The notes under the pieces were generated by a model. The model saw only the letters and a program-made list of their open reading frames with translations. It made no database searches and was not told the DNA's origin. A DNA stretch of 64,000 bases from Rhodoferax sp. OV413 (GTDB lineage Bacteria; Pseudomonadota; Gammaproteobacteria; Burkholderiales; Burkholderiaceae_C): assembly GCF_900104385.1 (NCBI RefSeq), contig NZ_FNJA01000006.1:248001-312000 (forward strand). The letters are read 5' to 3'. Positions 8,663 through 17,451 of this stretch are shown in pieces. Within the stretch, counting starts at the first letter, position 1, and every line of letters begins with the position of its first letter. The position numbers and the translations under genes are program-made.

Positions 8663-9706
8663 ATGACTTCAGCCACTCCCTACTCCCTTACCATCACCCG
8701 GCCCGACGACTGGCACCTGCATGTGCGCGACGGCGATGCCCTGCACACCGTGGTGCCGCACACTGCCGCCCAGTTCGGCCGGGCCATCATCATGCCGAAC
8801 CTGCGCCCACCGGTAACCAGTACCGCCCAGGCGTTGGCGTACAAGCAGCGCATCCTAGCCGCCGTTCCTGCCGGAGTGGATTTCGAGCCACTGATGACGC
8901 TGTATCTGACCGACAGCCTGCCCGCCGACGAGATCGCCCGCGCCAAAGACGCGGGCGTGGTCGCCGCCAAGCTGTATCCCGCCGGCGCCACCACCAACAG
9001 CGACGCCGGCGTGACCGACTTGCGCAAGATCTACAAGACCTTGGAAGCCATGCAGCGTGCCGGCATGCTGCTGCTGGTGCACGGCGAAGTCACCAGTTCC
9101 GATATCGACCTGTTCGACCGCGAAGCCGTGTTCATCGACCGCCAACTGATCCCGCTGCGCCGCGATTTTCCCGAGCTGAAGATCGTCTTCGAGCACATCA
9201 CCACCCGGGAAGCGGCCCAGTACGTGGCCGCGGCCGACAGCTATACCGCGGCCACCATCACAGCCCACCACCTGCTGTACAACCGCAATGCCATCTTCAC
9301 TGGCGGCATCCGCCCGCACTATTACTGCCTGCCGGTGCTGAAGCGCGAAACCCACCGGGTCGCGCTGGTCGAGGCCGCGACCTGCGGCAGCACCAAGTTC
9401 TTCCTGGGCACCGACAGTGCACCGCACCCCGCGCATCTGAAGGAGCACGCCTCCGGCTGCGCCGGCTGCTACACCGCCCACGCGGCCATCGAGATGTACG
9501 CCGAGGCCTTCGACAACGCCGACGCCTTGGACAAGCTGGAAGCCTTTGCCAGCTTCAATGGTCCGGACTTCTACAGCCTGCCGCGCAACCAGGGCACCAT
9601 CACTCTGCACCGTGAAAGCTGGACCCCGCCCGACAGCTTTGCCTTCGGCGATGCGCAGCTCAAGCCGTTGCGGGCTGGCGAAGCCCTGCCTTGGCGCCTG
9701 GTCTAA
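8663..9706 (+). CDS. pyrC: Dihydroorotase
   Basis: A 347-residue class II dihydroorotase, the same size as E. coli PyrC. It cyclises carbamoyl aspartate to dihydroorotate in pyrimidine synthesis. Visible zinc ligands are the HLHVRDG motif (about residues 17-23), the lysine in [10 protein letters not shown] that becomes carboxylated, HGE and EHIT. The ATG at 8663 follows the glt terminator directly; a longer frame upstream runs back into gltL and is rejected. It is convergent with the FAD oxidase gene, only 24 nt apart. Confidence 0.93.
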   Translation: MTSATPYSLTITRPDDWHLHVRDGDALHTVVPHTAAQFGRAIIMPNLRPPVTSTAQALAYKQRILAAVPAGVDFEPLMTLYLTDSLPADEIARAKDAGVVAAKLYPAGATTNSDAGVTDLRKIYKTLEAMQRAGMLLLVHGEVTSSDIDLFDREAVFIDRQLIPLRRDFPELKIVFEHITTREAAQYVAAADSYTAATITAHHLLYNRNAIFTGGIRPHYYCLPVLKRETHRVALVEAATCGSTKFFLGTDSAPHPAHLKEHASGCAGCYTAHAAIEMYAEAFDNADALDKLEAFASFNGPDFYSLPRNQGTITLHRESWTPPDSFAFGDAQLKPLRAGEALPWRLV

Positions 9707-9730
9707 GCAAGGTGCCCAGGACCCGGCTGG

Positions 9731-11137
9731 TCAGATGACCTTGCCGGGGTTGAGGATGTTTTTCGGGTCCAGCGCGGCCTTCAGCGTGCGCATCAGCGCA
9801 ATCTGTTCGGCCGAGCGCGCATGGGCCAGCCAGCGGCGCTTCATGGTGCCTATGCCGTGCTCGGCCGATACCGTGCCGCCGTACTCGCGCACCAGGCCGT
9901 AGATGATTTCGTCCGCCGCGTCCTTGGGTTGGGCGGTCACGCCGCTCTGGTAGGCCACGATGTGCACATTGCCGTCGCCGATGTGGCCGTAGAACACCGC
10001 CTCGCAGCCCGGTAATTGGGCGCTGAGCGCGGCCTTGCAGCGCACCGCGTATTCGTCCATGTTGACCACCGGCAAACCGATGTCGTAGGCCAGGTGCCCG
10101 GGCCAGAGCTGGTGGAATTCGGCGCAGGCGTCGCGTACGCCCCAGAAGGCTTTTTCGTCGGCCAGCGACTGCGATACCACCGCGTTCGGCACGGTGCCGG
10201 ATTCCAGCAGCTGGGCCAGCCAGGCCTCGAAATTGGGGCCGTCGCGTGCCGGGTCGGTGCCCAGGGCTTCGACCAGCACATAGGCGCCATAGCTGCGGCC
10301 GTCTGCCGCAAACGGGTTGCGTACGCCGCGTACCTTCTGCGTCGCCATGTCCCAGTAGTCGGGCCACATTACTTCGAAGGCCGACAGCATCGGGCCCAGG
10401 CCGTTGCGCGCTGCCGTCAGCAGCTTCAGCACCGTGCCGTAGTCATCGGCCGCGCACAGCGCCACCATGGTGGAGGCCGGCTTGGGGAACAAGCGCAGCA
10501 CGGTGCGCGTGATGATGCCCAGCGTGCCTTCGCTGCCGATGAACACATGCTTGAGGTCAAAGCCCGCGTTGTTCTTGATCATCTTGTTCAGGCTGCTGAC
10601 CACCGTGCCGTCGGCCAGCACGGCTTCGATGCCCAGCACCATGTCGCGGGCCATGCCGTAGCGGATCACCCGGTTGCCACCCGCATTGGTCGACAGGTTG
10701 CCGCCGATCGCACACGAGCCGCGTGCACCCAGGTCCAGCGGGCAGAAGAAGCCGGCCGCCGCCGCGGCCTGTTGCACCACCTCCAGCGGCGTACCGGCCA
10801 GCACCGTCATGGTGGCCGAGGCCGGATCGATTTCTTCAATGCCGACCAGGCGCTCCAGTGACAGCGCAATCTCGTCGCTCTGCGCCCGCGCGCCGCCACA
10901 CAGGCCGGTCAGCCCGCCCTGCGGCACTACAGCGATGCCGTGCGCGTGGCAGATGCGCAGGGCCGTTGCCACACCTTCCACATCGGCGGGGCGCACCATG
11001 GCCAGCGGCTGGGTTGGCGCCAGGCCGCTGTAGTCGTTCCGGTTGCGGGCCGGTACTTCGTCGGCAATGAATACGGCAGCGCCCAGCTGTTGACGCAGGG
11101 CCTGCAGAGCTTGTTCGGCGGCGGTAGAGGCTGTCAT
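9731..11137 (-). CDS. FAD-binding oxidase, GlcD / D-lactate / D-2-hydroxyglutarate dehydrogenase type
   Basis: A 468-residue flavoprotein with an N-terminal FAD_binding_4 (PCMH-type) domain, carrying PQGGLTGLCGGA and GGNLSTNAGGNRVIRYG, and a C-terminal FAD-oxidase domain with YGHIGDGNVHI and AEHGIGTMKR. Members oxidise D-2-hydroxy acids (glycolate, D-lactate, D-2-hydroxyglutarate) and pass electrons to quinone or ETF. The start at 11137 (MTASTAAEQ) avoids a 29-residue leader of unlike composition. It is transcribed away from the binding-protein gene at 11267. No GlcE/GlcF partners are next to it, so the glycolate oxidase complex is less likely than a single-subunit enzyme. Confidence 0.88.
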   Translation of the reverse strand: MTASTAAEQALQALRQQLGAAVFIADEVPARNRNDYSGLAPTQPLAMVRPADVEGVATALRICHAHGIAVVPQGGLTGLCGGARAQSDEIALSLERLVGIEEIDPASATMTVLAGTPLEVVQQAAAAAGFFCPLDLGARGSCAIGGNLSTNAGGNRVIRYGMARDMVLGIEAVLADGTVVSSLNKMIKNNAGFDLKHVFIGSEGTLGIITRTVLRLFPKPASTMVALCAADDYGTVLKLLTAARNGLGPMLSAFEVMWPDYWDMATQKVRGVRNPFAADGRSYGAYVLVEALGTDPARDGPNFEAWLAQLLESGTVPNAVVSQSLADEKAFWGVRDACAEFHQLWPGHLAYDIGLPVVNMDEYAVRCKAALSAQLPGCEAVFYGHIGDGNVHIVAYQSGVTAQPKDAADEIIYGLVREYGGTVSAEHGIGTMKRRWLAHARSAEQIALMRTLKAALDPKNILNPGKVI

Positions 11138-11165
11138 GGCGGTGGAATAAAATTGATGTATGTAA

Positions 11166-11182
11166 GGTACTGGGTACTGTAC
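11166..11182. promoter_or_regulatory. Tandem GGTACTG repeat in divergent promoter region
   Basis: Two abutting GGTACTG heptamers (11166-11179) run into GTACTGTAC, which is symmetric around its centre. It lies in the 129-nt gap between the divergent FAD oxidase and binding-protein genes, close to the oxidase start. A shared regulator site is possible; the assignment is inference. Confidence 0.25.
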
Positions 11183-11266
11183 ACTAATAATTGTGAATGA
11201 AAAATAGCCCGGAACACTGGGCAACCGCAGCCCGATCCTCGATCCTTACGACCTATGGAGACAAAA

Positions 11267-12421
11267 ATGAAATTCCAGCGCAGAACCCTCATCGCCGCCG
11301 CGACGGCTACCGTCCTTTGCAGTACCGCAACGGTGTGGGCCCAGGGCGACCCTGTGAAGATCTTCAACGTGGTCGAGCTGTCGGGTGCAGGCGCCACTGC
11401 CGGCACCATGTTCAAGTCGGGCATCGAGCTGGCCGTCAAGGACATCAATGCCGCCGGCGGCATCCTGGGCCGCAAGATCGAGGTCACCAATATGGACACC
11501 CAGACCAACCCCGGTGTCGCCAAGGGCCTGGTGGTGCGGGCCATAGACGACGGTGCCTTTGCCATCTTCGGCCCGGTGTTCACCGGCTCCATCCTGATCA
11601 GCCAGACCGAGACCCGCCGCGCCGAGGTGCCCAATTTCACCGCCGCCGCCGGCGCCCTGGTGACGCAGCAGGGCAGCCCCTACATCTTCCGCACCGGCCT
11701 GACGCAGGTCAATTCCATGCCCAAGGCCGCACGGTACATCGCACAGAACCTGAAGGTCAAGAAGATCGCCGTGATGTACGTGAACAACGACTTCGGCAAG
11801 CCGGGCCGCGACGCCATCGTCAGCGCCTTGAAGACCTACGGCGTTGAGGTGGTGGCCGATGTGTCCACCGAGGTCGGCCAGGTAGATTTCTCGGCCCCGG
11901 TGGTGAAGGTCAAGCAGGCGAATGCCGAGGCGGTGTTCGTCTACCTGAACGAAGAAGAGTCGGCGCGCGCGTTACGCGAGCTGCGCAAGCAGGTCTGGGA
12001 CAAGCCCATCGTCGGCGACGTGACCCTGTTGGGCCAGAAGGTGATCGACCTGGCCGGCGAGGCTGCCAACGGCGTGGTCGGCCATACCGAGATGTCGGCC
12101 GATGCGCCGATTGCCGGGATCAAGATGGTGCGCGACAAGTTCGTCAAGGCCTATAACTTCGTGCCCGACCACAACGGCATCAAGGGCTACCAGGGCGTCT
12201 ACATGCTCAAGGCCGCGATCCAGAAGGTTGGCAAGTTCGACCGCGTGGCCGTGGCCAAGCAGCTGCACGGCATGACCATCAAGGTGGCCGACGAGCCCGG
12301 CGTGCTGATGGACGTGACCTTTGACGACAAGGGCGACATCGACCGCGACAGCTTCCTCATCGAGATCAAGGGCGGCAAGCCCATGGTGAAGGAAATCCTG
12401 CCACCGCTGGGCAAGGGCTGA
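11267..12421 (+). CDS. Branched-chain-type ABC transporter substrate-binding protein
   Basis: A 384-residue Peripla_BP_6 (LivJ-like) periplasmic protein with signal peptide MKFQRRTLIAAATATVL and a predicted cut near VWAQG. The pattern IELAVKDINAAGGILGRKIE is typical of this class of aliphatic or aromatic amide/acid binding proteins. The ATG at 11267 has GGAG seven bases upstream; the ATG at 11255 lies inside that ribosome binding site region. No permease or ATPase gene follows, so it is an orphan that must use a transporter encoded elsewhere. The ligand is unknown. Confidence 0.87.
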   Translation: MKFQRRTLIAAATATVLCSTATVWAQGDPVKIFNVVELSGAGATAGTMFKSGIELAVKDINAAGGILGRKIEVTNMDTQTNPGVAKGLVVRAIDDGAFAIFGPVFTGSILISQTETRRAEVPNFTAAAGALVTQQGSPYIFRTGLTQVNSMPKAARYIAQNLKVKKIAVMYVNNDFGKPGRDAIVSALKTYGVEVVADVSTEVGQVDFSAPVVKVKQANAEAVFVYLNEEESARALRELRKQVWDKPIVGDVTLLGQKVIDLAGEAANGVVGHTEMSADAPIAGIKMVRDKFVKAYNFVPDHNGIKGYQGVYMLKAAIQKVGKFDRVAVAKQLHGMTIKVADEPGVLMDVTFDDKGDIDRDSFLIEIKGGKPMVKEILPPLGKG

Positions 12422-12430
12422 GTTAAGAGC

Positions 12431-12457
12431 TAAATCGGCCGTTGGCGCTTATACTGA
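12431..12457. repeat. Dispersed palindromic repeat, copy A (partial)
   Basis: It begins AAATCGGCCGTTGGCGC, identical over 17 bases to copy E at 25085, then diverges. It lies between the convergent binding-protein and HIT genes and runs into the HIT stop codon. Confidence 0.5.
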
Positions 12458-12883
12458 CTGCAGCAACTGCTGCAGTTTTTGTAGCGTAGCCTGGAATTGC
12501 GCCGCCGGCAGCGCCAGCGGCGCGTCCTGCGTCAGCACAAAAGCCTGGCCCCAGTGTGGCCCGCTGCGGGTCTTGGGCACCAGGTGCATGTGGATGTGCT
12601 CGTTCAGGTCGCCGTAGATCGCGTAGTTCACCTTGTCGCAATCGCCTAATTCGGTGATGGCAGCGGCCACCTGCGCCACCTCCTGCATGAAACCGCTCAG
12701 CACCTCGGGCGCCAATTCGAACAGTTCCCGCGCATGCTGCTTTAGCAGCACGATGCAGCGGCCGCGGTGCGTCTGGTCGCGCAGCAGGAACACGCGCGAA
12801 TGCTCTAGGTCGCGTATGTGGACCATCAGACTGTCGAGTTCCGCCAGCGTGGCGGTGCAGTAGCGGCAAGCGGGTGTGGTCAT
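12449..12883 (-). CDS. HIT family protein
   Basis: A 144-residue histidine-triad protein. The signature HIHMHLVPK (about residues 95-103) contains the three histidines of the His-x-His-x-His motif that cleave nucleoside phosphates (nucleotidyl hydrolase/transferase activity). Its ATG lies one base after the stop of the preceding isocitrate-lyase-type gene, so the two are probably translated from one message. The natural substrate is unknown. The N-terminal CRYC pair could bind a metal, as in some HIT proteins. Confidence 0.87.
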   Translation of the reverse strand: MTTPACRYCTATLAELDSLMVHIRDLEHSRVFLLRDQTHRGRCIVLLKQHARELFELAPEVLSGFMQEVAQVAAAITELGDCDKVNYAIYGDLNEHIHMHLVPKTRSGPHWGQAFVLTQDAPLALPAAQFQATLQKLQQLLQSV

Positions 12884-12884
12884 T

Positions 12885-13748
12885 TCAGGCTCCGAATCTG
12901 TCGTCGAGGTCTTTGTGGAAATCCAGGTCTACCAGGGTGCTGAATTCCGCGTAACTGACCATGTTGCCTGCACTGCCGCGCGGCGTGCCGCTACGCTGCA
13001 GCTCCGCCAGCGCATCCGATACCGCCTTGACGGCGGTAAACAGCGCCGTCACCGCATAGAACACCACCGAGAACCCCATGTCTTGCAGGTCCTGGGCGGT
13101 CAGCGCCGTGGTTTCGTTGCCGTCGACGATGGAGACAATCTTCGGCCCCGGCACCGCCTTGGCCACGGCCTCCACCTCGGCGATCTTCTTGATGCCGTCG
13201 ACAAACACCAGGTCCACCCCGGCCGCCTGGTACAGGTGGGCGCGGCGTATGGCTTCTGCTATGCCCATGGCGGGCAGGGCGTCGGTGCGGCCTATCACCA
13301 GCAACGGGTCGCTGCCCCGGGCTTCCATCGCGCACTTGAGGCGCAGCACGTTTTCCTGGGCATCCATCAGGCGGATGCCGGCCATCTGGCCGCAGCGCTT
13401 GGGGGCCACCTGGTCTTCCAGGTGGATGGCGGCGACTCCGGCCTGGATGTATTCCCGCACCGTGCGCTGGATGTTCGACGGGCCGCCGTAGCCGGTGTCG
13501 GCGTCGGCAATGATGGGAATGTCCACCACCCGCGCCATGTCGCGCGCGTGGGTGGTCATCTCGGTCTGGCTCAGCAGGCCGATGTCCGGTGTACCCAGGC
13601 GGCTGGCGGTGGCGCCAAAGCCGGTCATGTAGACGGCCGGAAAGCCGGCCTTTTGCACCAGCCGGGCGGTGATGGCGTCGGGCGCGCCGGGCGCCATCAC
13701 GATCTTGCCGGTCTGTAGCAGTTGCTGGAGTCGGTGGGCTGGTGCCAT
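12885..13748 (-). CDS. Isocitrate lyase / PEP mutase superfamily enzyme
   Basis: A 287-residue alpha/beta-barrel protein. IADADTGYGG (about residues 81-90) carries the metal-binding aspartates and IHLEDQ the further acidic ligand. The lyase loop reads PKRCGQM where isocitrate and methylisocitrate lyases have K[KR]CGH, so the histidine is replaced by glutamine. Candidate activities are 2-methylisocitrate or dimethylmalate lyase, oxaloacetate decarboxylase or a phosphonate mutase; the sequence does not decide between them. The start at 13748 (MAPAHRL) removes an upstream run in poor frame. It is the middle gene of a GntR / lyase / HIT unit. Confidence 0.85.
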   Translation of the reverse strand: MAPAHRLQQLLQTGKIVMAPGAPDAITARLVQKAGFPAVYMTGFGATASRLGTPDIGLLSQTEMTTHARDMARVVDIPIIADADTGYGGPSNIQRTVREYIQAGVAAIHLEDQVAPKRCGQMAGIRLMDAQENVLRLKCAMEARGSDPLLVIGRTDALPAMGIAEAIRRAHLYQAAGVDLVFVDGIKKIAEVEAVAKAVPGPKIVSIVDGNETTALTAQDLQDMGFSVVFYAVTALFTAVKAVSDALAELQRSGTPRGSAGNMVSYAEFSTLVDLDFHKDLDDRFGA

Positions 13749-13771
13749 GGCGGGCTTTCTGGAGGGTGGAT

Positions 13772-14479
13772 TTAGGCGGTGGCGCGCAGCTTGGTCGCTG
13801 GCGGCGGGGCGCTGCGTGTGGCCTGGGCCAGCCGGAACGCCTCGACGGTACGGCCTACATGGGCGTTGACCAGCACCTCCAGCTGGGCGAAGTTGCCGCT
13901 GTCTACGCACTGGATGATCTGCGCGTGCTCGTCCATCGACACGCTGCGCGCATCCGAGAACTGCCGCGACATATGGGTGCGCAGCGCGGCGATCTTGCCC
14001 GACACCAGCGCGTACGAATTCACCACATAGGCGTTGCCACAGTGGGCAAACAGCGCTTCGTGAAAGGCCGAGTCGCAGCGGCCATAGGCCACGTCGTCAT
14101 CGGCTGCGATGGCCGCCTGCATCTGCTGGAAGATGGCCTGCAGCCCGGCCACCGTGGCCTCGCGCTGCAGCGCCCGCGACAGCATGGCGCCGTGCAGCTC
14201 CAGCATGGCGCGGAAGTCGCAGATGGCCTGCACATCTTTCTCATCCGGCTGGAACACGAAGCTGCCGCGCTTGGAGCGGATGTCGACCAGGCCGGTGGTC
14301 TGCAGCAGGGTCAGCGCGTCGCGCACCGGCGTGCGGCTGACGCCGAAGGACTCGGCCAGGGTTTCCTCGGAGATCATCTGGCCGAGCGCGAATTCCCCGT
14401 CAATAATCGCCTGCCGCACGCGCTGGGCGACGATTTCGGTCAGCGACTTGGGCATCTCGATATCAAATTTCTGGGCCAT
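13772..14479 (-). CDS. GntR family transcriptional regulator (FadR/FCD subfamily)
   Basis: A 235-residue regulator with an N-terminal winged helix (VAQRVRQAIIDGEFALGQ to SRTPVRDALTLLQTTGLV) and an all-helical FCD effector domain (DFRAMLELHGAML onward) that usually binds a small carboxylate and a metal. The start at 14479 (MAQKFDIEMP) is preferred; a frame 21 codons longer has no family-like residues. It is the first gene of the unit with the lyase-like and HIT genes, which it may autoregulate. Confidence 0.87.
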   Translation of the reverse strand: MAQKFDIEMPKSLTEIVAQRVRQAIIDGEFALGQMISEETLAESFGVSRTPVRDALTLLQTTGLVDIRSKRGSFVFQPDEKDVQAICDFRAMLELHGAMLSRALQREATVAGLQAIFQQMQAAIAADDDVAYGRCDSAFHEALFAHCGNAYVVNSYALVSGKIAALRTHMSRQFSDARSVSMDEHAQIIQCVDSGNFAQLEVLVNAHVGRTVEAFRLAQATRSAPPPATKLRATA

Positions 14480-14571
14480 GGGGGTCAGATTCCTCAATGT
14501 GGCATGTGGGCAAGGGGGGGCTGGGGAGCCGCAAGCCTGCATTGTAGTTTTTATAAGGCGTAAGGTTCCGT

Positions 14572-15324
14572 ATGCAAGGTACAGCAGAGGCGTGGAGCGT
14601 AGATTGGTCGCAGCCCTGGCTGCAGCCCTTGCGCGCGCTGGGCGAGCCCGCCACGCTGCGCCTGCAGCAAGGCCAGTCCGTCGCCGCCACCCTGCATGCC
14701 GCCGGCAGTGCCCCGGTGCGCTTTGTGCCGCAAGCTGACCTGCCGCCCGGCGAGCCCTACGAGCGCTTCATCCACCAGACCCGCTGCGTGCCCACCCGCG
14801 ACAACCTGCACGACTTCTTCAACGGCCTGTGCTGGCTGCAGTTTCCGCAGACCAAGAGCCGGCTGAACCAGCTGCAGGCCGCTGAGATCGCCGCCGCCGG
14901 CGTGCAGCCCTTGCGCGGCCCGGTGCGCGACGCGCTGACGGTGTTCGACGAAAACGCCGCCTTCCTGATCGCCCCGTCGCCGCTGTGGGACGCGCTGCGG
15001 GCGCGCGACTGGCAGCGGCTGTTCGTCACGCTGCGACCGCTGTGGGCGCAAGCCCAGCTGGTGCTGTTCGGCCATGCACTGCTGGAGAAGCTGGTTTGTC
15101 CAAGAAAAGCGATCGTAGCGCACGTATACTGTGCGCCAACAGCTATATATTCCGTAGCAAGCCTGGATGCGGAAGTGGCAGCCCAGCTCAGCGCGGCCGG
15201 CCTGGCCGGCAAGCCTTTTGCGCCCTTGCCGGTGCTGGGTGTGCCGGGCTGGTGGGCCGAGAATACCGAGCCGTCGTTTTACGCTGACGCCGAAGTTTTT
15301 CGGCCGCCGCGGCAAATCGCTTGA
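14572..15324 (+). CDS. DUF3025 domain-containing protein
   Basis: A 250-residue cytosolic protein of unknown function recognised by RFVPQADLP, YERFIHQTRCVPTRDN and LHDFFNGLCWLQFPQTK near the N terminus and by PFAPLPVLGVPGWW near the C terminus. It overlaps nothing and is divergent from the GntR gene. Residues about 180-193 are encoded by DNA matching the dispersed palindromic repeat (copy B); that segment and the following TAIYSVASLD are locally AT-richer than the rest of the gene. Either the repeat inserted in frame or the match is partly fortuitous. Confidence 0.85.
   Translation: MQGTAEAWSVDWSQPWLQPLRALGEPATLRLQQGQSVAATLHAAGSAPVRFVPQADLPPGEPYERFIHQTRCVPTRDNLHDFFNGLCWLQFPQTKSRLNQLQAAEIAAAGVQPLRGPVRDALTVFDENAAFLIAPSPLWDALRARDWQRLFVTLRPLWAQAQLVLFGHALLEKLVCPRKAIVAHVYCAPTAIYSVASLDAEVAAQLSAAGLAGKPFAPLPVLGVPGWWAENTEPSFYADAEVFRPPRQIA
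15109..15150. repeat. Dispersed palindromic repeat, copy B, inside the DUF3025 gene
   Basis: GCGCACGTATACTGTGCGCC followed by AACAGCTAT matches the right two thirds of the family consensus at 23 of 29 positions by eye. It keeps the reading frame of the host gene open. Confidence 0.55.
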
Positions 15325-15375
15325 ACTGTGGCCCGCCATCCGCATCTATCCTCCAGTTATTCCCACGGAGAACCT

Positions 15376-16251
15376 ATGAAACGCATTCTTTTATTCATCC
15401 TGACCAACGTCCTGGTGGTCGCGGTGCTGGGCGTCGTCGCCAGCCTGCTGGGGGTGAACCGCTACCTCACGCCGAACGGGCTGAACCTGGGCTCGCTGCT
15501 CGGCTTCGCCCTCATCATGGGCTTTGGCGGCGCCATCATTTCGCTGCTGATCAGCAAGCCCATGGCCAAGTGGACCTCGGGTGTGCGCATCATCGAGCAG
15601 CCGCAGAACGCCGACGAAGCCTGGATCGTCGACACCGTGCGCCGCCTGGCCGACAAGGCCCAGATCGGCATGCCCGAAGTCGGTATTTTTGAAGGCGATC
15701 CCAACGCCTTTGCCACTGGCGCCTTCAAGAACTCGGCCCTGGTCGCCGTCTCCACCGGCCTGCTGCAAAGCATGACCCATGAAGAGATCGAAGCCGTGCT
15801 GGGCCACGAAATCGCCCACGTGGCGAATGGCGACATGGTCACCATGACCCTGATCCAGGGCGTGATGAACACCTTTGTGGTGTTCCTGAGCCGTGTCATC
15901 GGCTATGCGGTGGACAGCTTCTTGCGCAAGGGCGACGACCGCAGCTCCGGCCCCGGCATCGGCTACTACGTCAGCACCATCGTGCTGGACATCGTGCTGG
16001 GCTTTGCCGCCGCGATGGTGGTCGCCTGGTTCTCGCGCCACCGCGAATACCGGGCCGACGCCGGTGCGGCCCAACTGATGGGCCGCAAGCAGCCGATGAT
16101 CAACGCCCTGGCCCGCCTGGGCGGGGTGCACACCGGCGAGCTGCCGAAGAGCGTGGCCGCCTTCGGCATTGCCGGCGGCATTGGCCAGCTGTTCTCGACC
16201 CATCCCCCGATCGAACAACGTATCGCCGCGCTGCAAAATGCCCAGTCCTGA
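15376..16251 (+). CDS. htpX: Zinc metalloprotease HtpX
   Basis: A 291-residue inner-membrane M48 protease that degrades damaged membrane proteins alongside FtsH. The zinc motif HEIAH (about residues 144-148, in [13 protein letters not shown]) and the third ligand in [16 protein letters not shown] are present. There are two N-terminal and two central membrane segments. The ATG at 15376 follows GGAG at good spacing; the length matches E. coli HtpX (293). It overlaps the elaA start by 14 bases. Confidence 0.94.
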   Translation: MKRILLFILTNVLVVAVLGVVASLLGVNRYLTPNGLNLGSLLGFALIMGFGGAIISLLISKPMAKWTSGVRIIEQPQNADEAWIVDTVRRLADKAQIGMPEVGIFEGDPNAFATGAFKNSALVAVSTGLLQSMTHEEIEAVLGHEIAHVANGDMVTMTLIQGVMNTFVVFLSRVIGYAVDSFLRKGDDRSSGPGIGYYVSTIVLDIVLGFAAAMVVAWFSRHREYRADAGAAQLMGRKQPMINALARLGGVHTGELPKSVAAFGIAGGIGQLFSTHPPIEQRIAALQNAQS

Positions 16252-16699
16252 GTTGCGCTTCCAGTGGGCGCGGCTGGATGATTTGAGCGCCAGGGACCTG
16301 CATGCCGCGCTGCAGCTGCGTTCGGCGGTTTTCGTGGTCGAGCAGAACTGCGTCTACCACGACGTGGACGACTACGATCTGCAATGCTGGCATCTGCTGG
16401 CCTGGTCGGGTAAGCAACTGGCTGCCTACCTGCGCGTCACCGACCCCGGCAGCAAGTACCCCGAGCCCTCGCTGGGCCGGGTGCTCAGTGCGCCGGCCTT
16501 TCGTGGCCAAGGCCTGGGCCTGCAGCTGCTGACCGAAGCTCTGCAGCGCTGTGCCACCACCTGGCCCGGCCAGGCGAACCGCATCAGCGCCCAGCACTAC
16601 CTGTTGAAGTTCTACCAGGGCTTCGGCTTTGTGCCGTTGGGTGAGGTCTACCTGGAAGACGATATGCCCCATATAGAGATGCTGCGCCCTGCGGCTTGA
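16238..16699 (+). CDS. elaA: GNAT family N-acetyltransferase, ElaA-like
   Basis: A 153-residue protein, the same length as E. coli ElaA. The stretch [18 protein letters not shown] is the ElaA hallmark and [10 protein letters not shown] is the acetyl-CoA pyrophosphate loop. It starts 14 bases inside the htpX 3' end, so translation is coupled. The acceptor is unknown. A bidirectional terminator follows. Confidence 0.88.
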   Translation: MPSPELRFQWARLDDLSARDLHAALQLRSAVFVVEQNCVYHDVDDYDLQCWHLLAWSGKQLAAYLRVTDPGSKYPEPSLGRVLSAPAFRGQGLGLQLLTEALQRCATTWPGQANRISAQHYLLKFYQGFGFVPLGEVYLEDDMPHIEMLRPAA

Positions 16700-16720
16700 T
16701 GCTGCAGCAAAGCGACAGAC

Positions 16721-16754
16721 AAAAAAATACCCCGCCGATGCGGGGTATTTTTTG
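16721..16754. terminator. Bidirectional terminator between elaA and the PEP-CTERM gene
   Basis: TACCCCGC (16728-16735) pairs with GCGGGGTA (16740-16747) across a CGAT loop. It is flanked by seven A on the left and a six-base T run on the right, so it can stop transcription from both convergent genes. Confidence 0.88.
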
Positions 16755-16772
16755 GGGTTGGAAACGGCTGGA

Positions 16773-17276
16773 TCAGGTCGCCTTCTTCTTGCGTGCTGCC
16801 GCCAAGCCGGCCAGCGCCACGCCGAACAAGGCCAGCGAGCCGGGTTCAGGCACGTTGTTGGTGTCGGAGGCCAGGCTGCTGACGCGGAACACGTAGTTGG
16901 TGTACTGGGCGCCTATTGCGTTGTCGTCGGTATAGGCCGAGATGGCGCTGTTGGCGCCGCCGGGCGCGTTATAGCCAGGCGCACCGAGATCCAACTTAAA
17001 GTCTTCATTGAAAGTGGTCCCACCACCAATACCCCAAATCGTGTACCAGGCCAGGTGGTTGATGTTCAAAATGTTCGACGAAATGGTGGAGATGTCGTAG
17101 TCGCTGGCAACGCCGCCAAACAGCAGTGCGGCGGCTTCGGTGGCCGAGTACACGGTGGGATTGGTGGTCCAGTTAGGGCCTGCATCTACCCGGTAGCTGC
17201 CAACGTAAACGGGCGTGGCTTGGGACAGGGTGGCGGTGGCCAACAGGGCGAGAGTAGCGAATGCTTTTTTGAACAT
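16773..17276 (-). CDS. PEP-CTERM sorting domain-containing exported protein
   Basis: A 167-residue protein with an N-terminal signal peptide (MFKKAFATLALLATATLSQA). Its C-terminal tail carries VPEPGSLALFGVALAGLAAA and then RKKK: the Pro-Glu-Pro motif, membrane helix and basic end recognised by the exosortase system. The middle part is Gly/Asn/Thr-rich with no recognised domain, as usual for this class, which is linked to exopolysaccharide or biofilm surfaces. No exosortase gene is in the window. Its upstream region is AT-rich with inverted repeats. Confidence 0.9.
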   Translation of the reverse strand: MFKKAFATLALLATATLSQATPVYVGSYRVDAGPNWTTNPTVYSATEAAALLFGGVASDYDISTISSNILNINHLAWYTIWGIGGGTTFNEDFKLDLGAPGYNAPGGANSAISAYTDDNAIGAQYTNYVFRVSSLASDTNNVPEPGSLALFGVALAGLAAARKKKAT

Positions 17277-17290
17277 GGTAAAACGGTTTT

Positions 17291-17368
17291 GTAACTAAAA
17301 ATAACTTCTTGTTACTTAAAGCACATGTTGGGCCAAATGCAATATAACTTTATTTATCAATAAGTTAT
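17291..17368. promoter_or_regulatory. AT-rich inverted repeats upstream of the PEP-CTERM gene
   Basis: GTAAC (17291-17295) faces GTTAC (17311-17315), and further out ATAACTT (17344-17350) faces AAGTTAT (17362-17368) with perfect arms. The tract is much AT-richer than its surroundings and lies within 95 nt of the gene start, which fits a promoter with operator sites. The regulator is unknown. Confidence 0.35.
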
Positions 17369-17451
17369 TTGTATTTTCAGAGTTTTGGCGAAGAGTTTTG
17401 TAAGCAAAATCGACGTGCGATTTGTCACACTTTGCCGTTCACCCTTAGGGC

